Source: Curtobacterium sp. MCBA15_012 (GTDB taxonomy: Bacteria; Actinomycetota; Actinomycetes; Actinomycetales; Microbacteriaceae). Taken from it: 64,000 bases of DNA. The position numbers and the translations under genes are program-made. Below the pieces are notes generated by a model, which saw only the letters and a list, made by a program, of their open reading frames with translations, did not search any database and was not told where the DNA came from. Of the stretch, positions 56,346 through 64,000 are shown piece by piece; position 1 is the first letter of the stretch; each line of letters begins with the position of its first letter. The DNA is taken from contig NZ_CP126267.1 of NCBI RefSeq assembly GCF_001864935.2, positions 1,054,001 to 1,118,000 of the forward strand. The letters are read 5' to 3'.

Positions 56346-58824
56346 GCGTGACCCTCCAGGATCTCGATCTCGGCCTGCTGGTCGAGGACGGTGCCGTCGG
56401 CTTCCGCCGCGGTGTCGGAGCGGTCCCGGGTGCCGGAACCGTCCGTGGTGGTGGACGTGGTCGCCGTGGTGGCGGTGTCGTCACGCTCGGCGAGGTCGGC
56501 CGGGACGAGCAGCGCGACCGGGTAGTCGGCGAGGAGCTCGGACAGGGCGATGCCACGCGCGGCCGGGAAGCGTCGGCCGGTGAGCAGGTCGACACGCTCG
56601 AGCGGCACCGGGTGCACCAGCGTGTCGCCCCAGCCGCCGACACGCTCCAGCCCGACCGGGAGCCGGGTCGCGACCGTCACCGCGCCGCCGCGGTCGAACG
56701 CGAGGACGTGGTCGGCCGCGATCCCGGTCGCCTCGAGTTCGAGGTACCGGGTGAACAGCTCGGGGTGGTCGCGGCGGACACGCAGCGCGCGGCTGGTGAC
56801 GAGCACCTTCGCGGCGCCGTCGATCCCGACCGCGGGGAGGTGCTCGGGGCCCGCGTCCTCCGGCCCGTCGAGGGTGGCGAGGACGTGCCGGAGCTCGGCG
56901 TAGTCGACCGGTCGACGGTTGTCGGGGTCGACGAGCGAGCGGTCCCACGCCTCGGTGCCCTGGTAGACATCGGGGACGCCCGGCATGGTCAGCTGGACGA
57001 GCTTCTGCGCGAGGCCGTTCGACCAGCCGGCGGCGTCGACCGTGCGGTCGAGCTCGTCGAGCACGGCGACCACCTCGGGGTCGTCGAACGCGGCGTCGAC
57101 GAGGGCGTGCATCTGCCGCTCGAAGGCCTCGTCAGGCTCGGTCCAGGTCGTGCTGTCGCCCGCTTCGCGCGAGGCCTTCTCGGCGTAGGCGTGCAGGCGC
57201 TCACGGCTCGCCGGGCGGGATCCGACGATCGCCTGCCAGAGCAGGTCGGCGAGGACCGCGTCGGGCAGCGGTGCCAGCGTGTTCAGCCGCTCGAGCGCCG
57301 CCGACCACTCCGAGCCGAGTTCGGCGAGCACCGCGATGCGCGCACGGGTGTCCTCGCTCCGCTTGGTGTCGTGCGTCGTCAGGGTCGTCATGGTGTGCGG
57401 CCAGCTGCCCTGGCGGTCGCGCTGCGCCTGGTGGAAGTCGCGCACGGACACCGCGAAGACGCTCGGGTCCGCGCCGACCTCGCTCAGCGAGCTCAGGCGC
57501 GAGGTGCGGTAGTACGCGGTGTCCTCGACGCCCTTCGCCATCACCATGCCGGACGTCTGCTGCAGCCGGATCGCGGCGGCGTGCTGCGGGTCCACGAGCG
57601 CCGGGGCGATCCGGTCGATCACGTCGTCGAGGTCGGGGCGTGCCTCGGCGGCTCCTTCGAGGGCGTCGATGAGGTTGTGGACGCCCTCGGGCAGGTAGGT
57701 CCGGTAGACGTCGAACGAGGCGACGATCTCGGCCACCGCGTCGACGATCCGCTCCTGCGGCACGTCGGGAGCGGTCGGCGCGAGCAGCCGGGCGAGCCGG
57801 GCGACCTCGCTGCCGAGGATCCCGTCGGCGATGCCGCGTCGGGTGTCGTGGGTGAGCTGCTTCCAGTCGCCCGGCTCCGCACCGGAGGCGGCGGTCAGGG
57901 CTTCCTCGCCGACCGGGTCGACGAGGACGCGGTCGAGCAGGCCGAGGGCGTCGTACCCGGTCGTGCCGTCGACCGGCCACGACGAGGGCAGCTGCTCGCC
58001 CGGCTCGAGGATCTTCTCGACGAGCGTGTACGCGCCGCCGGTCAGCTCGTGCAGGTCCTGCAGGTAGCCAGCCGGGTCGTACAGGCCGTCCGGGTGGTCG
58101 ATCCGCAGGCCGTCGACCAACCCGTCGCGGAACCAGCCGCCGATCGTGGCGTGCGACGCGGCGAAGACCTCGGGCTCCTCGACTCGGATCGCGGCGAGGG
58201 TGTTGACCGCGAAGAACCGGCGGTAGTTGAGGTCGTGGTCGGCGCGCTTCCAGTGCACGAACTCGTAGTGCTGGCGGGCGTGCACGGCGGTCACGTCGTC
58301 GCCGTCCTGCACGGACCCGGCCGCGGTCGGGTACGCGGTCTCGCCGACGCGGAGCACGGGGCGGTCGGCGTCCGACCGGTCGAGGGCCACGGCGTCGAGC
58401 AGGCGGTCGTCGAGCACCGGAATGCGGACCTTGCCGTCGCCGGCGTCCCAGTCGACGTCGAACGCCCACGCGACGGGCGAGCCCTGGCCCTGCTCGAGGA
58501 GGGACCACCACCACGGGTTCACCTCGGGGGTGGCGACGCCGACGTGGTTCGGCACGATGTCCACGAGGACGCCGAGGCCGGCGGCGTGCGCGGCCTCGGC
58601 GAGACCGCGCAGGGCCTCGTCGCCGCCGCGCTCGGTGTCGACGTGCCCGTGGTCGACGACGTCGTAGCCGTGCTGTGAGCCGGGCTCGGCCTGCAGCACG
58701 GGGGAGAGGTACACCCAGTCGGCGCCGAGCTCGCGGATGTGGTCCACCACCTCGGCTGCCCTGGTCAGGTCGAAGTCCGCCGTGACCTGGAGTCGGTAGG
58801 TGGAGGTGGGGACGCGTCGGGTGC

Positions 58825-58828
<4 letters not shown>
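56342..58828 (-). CDS. treY: Maltooligosyl trehalose synthase
   Basis: 828 aa. GH13 enzyme that isomerises the reducing-end glucose of maltodextrin to an alpha,alpha-1,1 linkage. The start is [23 protein letters not shown] with [21 protein letters not shown], and later blocks include [21 protein letters not shown] and the TreY-type [12 protein letters not shown] and [17 protein letters not shown] 58828 overlaps the glgX stop. Product passes to TreZ. Length is usual for the family. Confidence 0.96.
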
Positions 58829-61338
<2,510 letters not shown>

Positions 61339-61364
61339 ACGGTCCTCCAGTGGTGGGTCCCGCC

Positions 61365-61370
61365 AACATA
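61365..61370 (-). promoter_or_regulatory. -10 box TATGTT of the glgX-treYZ operon
   Basis: About 26 nt before TTG 61338; gives a leader of roughly 20 nt containing GGAGGA. Confidence 0.5.
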
Positions 61371-61454
61371 TCGGCGTGACCTGCCCGCGTCCGCAGACGA
61401 GGCCCCGCAGTGGACAGCAGCGCGCGGGCCACGGGCTGTGGAGGAACGGCCGAG

Positions 61455-61460
61455 TAGCCT
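61455..61460 (+). promoter_or_regulatory. -10 box TAGCCT (leaderless start)
   Basis: Seven nt before ATG 61468. Confidence 0.5.
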
Positions 61461-61467
61461 CGCGCGC

Positions 61468-61788
61468 ATGACTGACATCGTGAGCCAGATCGCGGACAAG
61501 GTGCGCCCGGTCGGCGTCTCCACCAACTACGGCGAGCCGATCGAGGTCGGCGACCAGACCCTCATCCCCGTGTCGCTCGGCTGGTACGGCTTCGGTGCCG
61601 GCGGCGACGGCGACAACGGAGGCGGCGGGGGCGGTGGCCTCTCGATCCCGGTGGGCGCGTACGTCCGCCGCCCGGGACAGGACCTGCAGTTCGAGCCGAA
61701 CCTCATCTCCCTGCTCGCGGTGAGCATCCCGACCATCTGGGTGACCGGCAAGGCGCTCGCGAAGCTGGTGCGCGCACTCAAGAAGTGA
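61468..61788 (+). CDS. GerW/YtfJ-like protein
   Basis: 106 aa. GerW (YtfJ) family pattern: IADKVRPVGVSTNYGEPIEVGDQTLIPVSLGWYGFGAG, a Gly-rich loop (GGGGGGGL), then GAYVRRPG. YtfJ relatives are sporulation-associated in Firmicutes; a non-sporing actinobacterial copy has no known role. ATG 61468 has a TAGCCT box 7 nt upstream. The last 20 residues are a hydrophobic/basic helix. A family A-like hairpin follows. Confidence 0.82.
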   Translation: MTDIVSQIADKVRPVGVSTNYGEPIEVGDQTLIPVSLGWYGFGAGGDGDNGGGGGGGLSIPVGAYVRRPGQDLQFEPNLISLLAVSIPTIWVTGKALAKLVRALKK

Positions 61789-61800
61789 CCCGATGACGGA

Positions 61801-61836
61801 CGGGAGGCCCGTGGCGACGCCGCCACGGGCCTCCCG
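61801..61836. terminator. Family A-type palindrome, 16-bp arms
   Basis: Arms 61801-61816 and 61821-61836 with loop ACGC; arm sequence CGGGAGGCCCGTGGCG differs from the family consensus in the second half. It follows the GerW-like gene by 12 nt. Confidence 0.75.
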
Positions 61837-61911
61837 TTGCGTCCGTGGTCGCGTCACGCGACCGACGCGACCGGTCTGCGCACGGGTCGCGGCGCGCGAC
61901 CGGCGCGCGTC

Positions 61912-61917
61912 TAGACT
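61912..61917 (+). promoter_or_regulatory. -10 box TAGACT for the TPP riboswitch transcript
   Basis: Places the start near 61924, just before the riboswitch. Confidence 0.5.
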
Positions 61918-61927
61918 GACGCCTACA

Positions 61928-62016
61928 CACACGGGAGTCCGGGTCCACCGGGCTGAGAGGGAGCGAACGGCGCTCCGACCGTCGAACCTGATCCGGATCA
62001 TGCCGGCGCAGGGAGG
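61928..62016 (+). promoter_or_regulatory. TPP riboswitch (THI element)
   Basis: The conserved aptamer parts are in order: ACGGGAGTCC, GGCTGAGAGG (61951-61960), GACC (61977-61980) and CCTGATCCGGATCATGCC GGCGCAGGGA (61987-62014). Its P1 3' strand abuts GGGAGGAG, the ribosome site of ykoE, so thiamine pyrophosphate probably blocks translation of the transporter. Confidence 0.93.
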
Positions 62017-62026
62017 AGTCAGCACC

Positions 62027-62671
62027 ATGCCTGCAACCATGCAGTCCACCGCACCGTCCACGACGACCGGGCGCTCGCTGCGCTGGCGCGTCGTCGACAT
62101 CGTCGTCGCGAGCGTCCTCGCGGTCGCCATCGGCGTCGTCTTCAAGCTCTGGGAGTTCGGCTACGAGCCCCTCAGCACCGTGAGCGCGCTCGTCCTGCCG
62201 GGCTCGCAGTCGCTGTTCGGCGGCGTCTGGTTGCTCGCCGGACCGGTCGTCGCGATCATCGTGCGGAAGCCCGGCGCCGCACTGTACGCCGAGATCGTCG
62301 CTGCCTCGGTCGAGGCGCTGCTCGGCACCCAGTGGGGATGGCTCACCCTCGAGGCCGGACTCGTCCAGGGCCTCGGCGCCGAACTCGTCCTCGCGCTGTT
62401 CCTGTACCGCGCCTACCGCCTGCCCGTGGTCGTCCTCGCAGGCGCCGCAGCCGGCCTCGCGATGGGCCTGAACGACACGGTGCTCTGGTACCCGGGCCTG
62501 GACGCCGGCTTCAAGGTCGTCTACGTCGTCTGCGGCATCGTCTCCGGCGCGGTCATCGCCGGTGCCGGGTCGTGGCTGGTCGTGCGGGCGCTCGCCGCCA
62601 CCGGGGTGCTGTCGCAGTTCGCCGCGGGACGCGAGCACACCAAGCGGTCGAGCGCGGCCTCCCGAGCGTGA
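62027..62671 (+). CDS. ykoE: ECF transporter S component YkoE (thiamine/hydroxymethylpyrimidine uptake)
   Basis: 214 aa, five to six membrane segments, with WRVVDIVVASVLAVAIGVVFKLWEFGYEP and KPGAALYAEIVAASVEALLGTQWG typical of YkoE. It binds the thiamine precursor (HMP or thiamine) in an energy-coupling-factor transporter. ATG 62027 follows GGGAGGAG. It is under the TPP riboswitch and is followed by the ATPase by GTGA overlap. Confidence 0.93.
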   Translation: MPATMQSTAPSTTTGRSLRWRVVDIVVASVLAVAIGVVFKLWEFGYEPLSTVSALVLPGSQSLFGGVWLLAGPVVAIIVRKPGAALYAEIVAASVEALLGTQWGWLTLEAGLVQGLGAELVLALFLYRAYRLPVVVLAGAAAGLAMGLNDTVLWYPGLDAGFKVVYVVCGIVSGAVIAGAGSWLVVRALAATGVLSQFAAGREHTKRSSAASRA

Positions 62672-64000
62672 CGACCGTGTCCGCGGGCGCCGGTCACACC
62701 GCGGCGGGGCCCGCGGACGCCGGCGCCGTCGAGGCCGTGGGTGCGCCCTCCGGGTCGAGCGGCGCGGCCGGCATCGAGTTCCGTGACTGGGGCTGGCGCT
62801 ACGCGGCGCGCGACAGGTGGGCCGTGCGCGGCGTCGACCTGGTGGTCCGCCCGGGGGAGCGCGTCGCCGTCGTCGGGCCGTCCGGCGCGGGGAAGTCGAC
62901 GCTGCTGCGTGCGGTCGCCGCCGTGCTGCCCGACGAACCCGACCCCGACGACGACACCGCAGCCGCGGTGCAGGGCACGGTGCTCGTCGACGACCGGCCG
63001 CCCGGATCGGTGCGCGGGCGTGTCGGCCTCGTCATGCAGGACCCCGAGGCGCACACCGTGATGTCGCGGGTCGGGGACGACGTGGCCTTCGGCTGCGAGA
63101 ACACCGGTGTCCCGCGCGACGAGACCTGGCGCCGGGTACGCCACGCGCTCGACGTCGTCGGACTGGACCTGCCGCTCGACCGCTCGACGACCGCGCTGTC
63201 CGGCGGGCAGCGGCAGCGGCTCGCCCTCGCCGGCGTGCTGGCGATGCGTCCGGGCGCCCTCGTCCTCGACGAGCCGTGCGCCAACCTCGATCCCGCGGGG
63301 GTCGCCCAGGTCCACGACGCGGTCCGGGCCGTGCTCGACGAGACCGGCGCCACCCTGCTCGTCGTCGAACACCGGATCGGCACGTGGCTCGACCTGGTCG
63401 ACCGGCTCGTGCTGCTCGAGCCCGAGGGCGGGGTCGTCGCCGACGGGCCGCCCGCGGAGGTGCTCGCCGAGCACGGTGCGGCGCTCGGCGCGGCCGGCGT
63501 GTGGGTGCCCGGGTCGGAGCCGGCGCGGGGATCGGCGCGGTCGGGTGGTGCGGCGCGGTCCGGTGGCGCGGTGCTCCGGCTGTCCGGGGCGGGAGCCTCC
63601 GGGGGTGTCCTCGGTGCGCCGCTGCTCGTCGCGCGCGACCTCGGCACCGCACGGGGCCGACACCACCCGGTCGGCACGGGCATCGACCTCGAGGTCCGAG
63701 CCGGACGAGTCCTCGCGATCACCGGCCCGAACGGCGTCGGCAAGTCGACGCTCGGGCTGACGCTCGCGGGCCTGCTGCCGCCGGCCGCCGGGTCGCTCGC
63801 CGCGACCGACACGCTGCGGGGCGGCGACGGCGCCGGGCAGGGCTCCGTCGGACCTGCTCCGTCGGCGTGGACCAGTCGCGAGCTCGCCGCACGCATCGGC
63901 ACCGTGTTCCAGGACCCCGAGCACCAGTTCGTCGCCCGGACGGTCCGCGAGGAACTCGCCACCGGTCCGCGAGCCCTCGGCCGGACGGACGTCGACGAGC
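62668..64000 (+). CDS. ykoD: ECF transporter ATPase with two ABC domains (YkoD), 3' end outside window
   Basis: At least 444 codons, open to the window end. Domain 1 has GPSGAGKST, LSGGQRQRLALAG and LVLDEPCANLDP; after a Gly/Ser/Arg-rich linker (about residues 290-310) domain 2 begins with VLAITGPNGVGKSTLGL and the Q-loop GTVFQDPEHQF. Two fused ECF ATPases are typical of YkoD. GTG 62668 overlaps the ykoE stop. The T component (YkoC) should follow just past the window. Confidence 0.92.
   Translation, partial: MTTVSAGAGHTAAGPADAGAVEAVGAPSGSSGAAGIEFRDWGWRYAARDRWAVRGVDLVVRPGERVAVVGPSGAGKSTLLRAVAAVLPDEPDPDDDTAAAVQGTVLVDDRPPGSVRGRVGLVMQDPEAHTVMSRVGDDVAFGCENTGVPRDETWRRVRHALDVVGLDLPLDRSTTALSGGQRQRLALAGVLAMRPGALVLDEPCANLDPAGVAQVHDAVRAVLDETGATLLVVEHRIGTWLDLVDRLVLLEPEGGVVADGPPAEVLAEHGAALGAAGVWVPGSEPARGSARSGGAARSGGAVLRLSGAGASGGVLGAPLLVARDLGTARGRHHPVGTGIDLEVRAGRVLAITGPNGVGKSTLGLTLAGLLPPAAGSLAATDTLRGGDGAGQGSVGPAPSAWTSRELAARIGTVFQDPEHQFVARTVREELATGPRALGRTDVDE

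Overview
High-GC (about 72-73%) actinobacterial chromosome. The family content is that of an actinobacterium: GatCAB operon, NAD-dependent ligase with a long insertion, DUF3039, DUF3054, DUF3097, TIGR03086, MpaB and polyprenol-phosphomannose synthase genes. Many genes start directly after a TANNNT box. This fits Microbacteriaceae and most resembles Curtobacterium-type genomes; genus is an inference. No phage, plasmid, transposase, integrase, CRISPR or cas gene is seen. The window is core and housekeeping sequence with an unusually rich load of short palindromic repeats between genes.

Layout. 1-596: 3' end of an HtrA-type protease. 774-7738: a surface-glycopolymer locus with two GT2 glycosyltransferases, a CDP-alcohol phosphotransferase and a CDP-glycerol-glycerophosphotransferase-like enzyme on the plus strand, facing a Wzt/Wzm-type ABC exporter and a LicC-like nucleotidyltransferase on the minus strand. 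8039-10845: ABC ATPase plus membrane partner. 11157-15715: DUF3039, pncB, murI, rph, XTP/dITP pyrophosphatase. 15883-19638: DedA, tRNA-Leu(UAG), an MFS transporter, mnmA. 19676-22159: ligA with a compositionally foreign 5' end. 22326-26231: DUF1023 hydrolase and a class A penicillin-binding protein. 27303-30662: gatCAB. 30815-32643: type III polyketide synthase plus methyltransferase. 32750-38523: zinc alcohol dehydrogenase, DUF3097, an unknown protein, DUF3054, and a GDPD-like/inositol-monophosphatase fusion. 38948-44876: unknown Gly-rich membrane protein, DrrAB-like ABC transporter, APC permease, EamA exporter. 44918-50703: acyl-CoA ligase, MpaB-like protein, aldo/keto reductase, TIGR03086 protein, YceI. 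50823-54331: AbiEi/DUF559-like protein, second aldo/keto reductase, polyprenol-phosphomannose synthase. 54591-61338: glgX-treY-treZ operon making trehalose from glycogen. 61468-64000: GerW/YtfJ-like protein, then a TPP riboswitch driving ykoE-ykoD (thiamine-precursor ECF transporter), cut off by the window end.

Repeats. Two repeat families dominate the intergenic DNA and divide the territory cleanly. Family A is a near-perfect 35-50 nt palindrome built on GGACGGGAGGCGCGG / CCGCGCCTCCCGTCC; it sits just 3' of genes (at least 12 sites) and looks like a terminator family. Degraded half copies lie inside coding sequence, where they encode RASR-like peptides in disordered linkers. Family B is an interspersed unit of 58-59 bp with 11-bp inverted ends (GCGAGCGGGCG / CGCCCGCTCGC). 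About 20 units lie in five intergenic regions, each upstream of at least one gene, and they form tandem arrays with locus-specific periods (81-82, 91-92 or 92-93 bp). The fixed unit length, inverted ends, array periodicity and absence of any gene inside make family B the best candidate here for an undescribed element (REPIN-like doublets or a protein-binding array).

Expression. At least eight genes have TANNNT exactly 6 nt before the start codon, so their mRNAs should be leaderless; others use GGAGG-type sites, and operons commonly use GTGA/ATGA stop-start overlaps.
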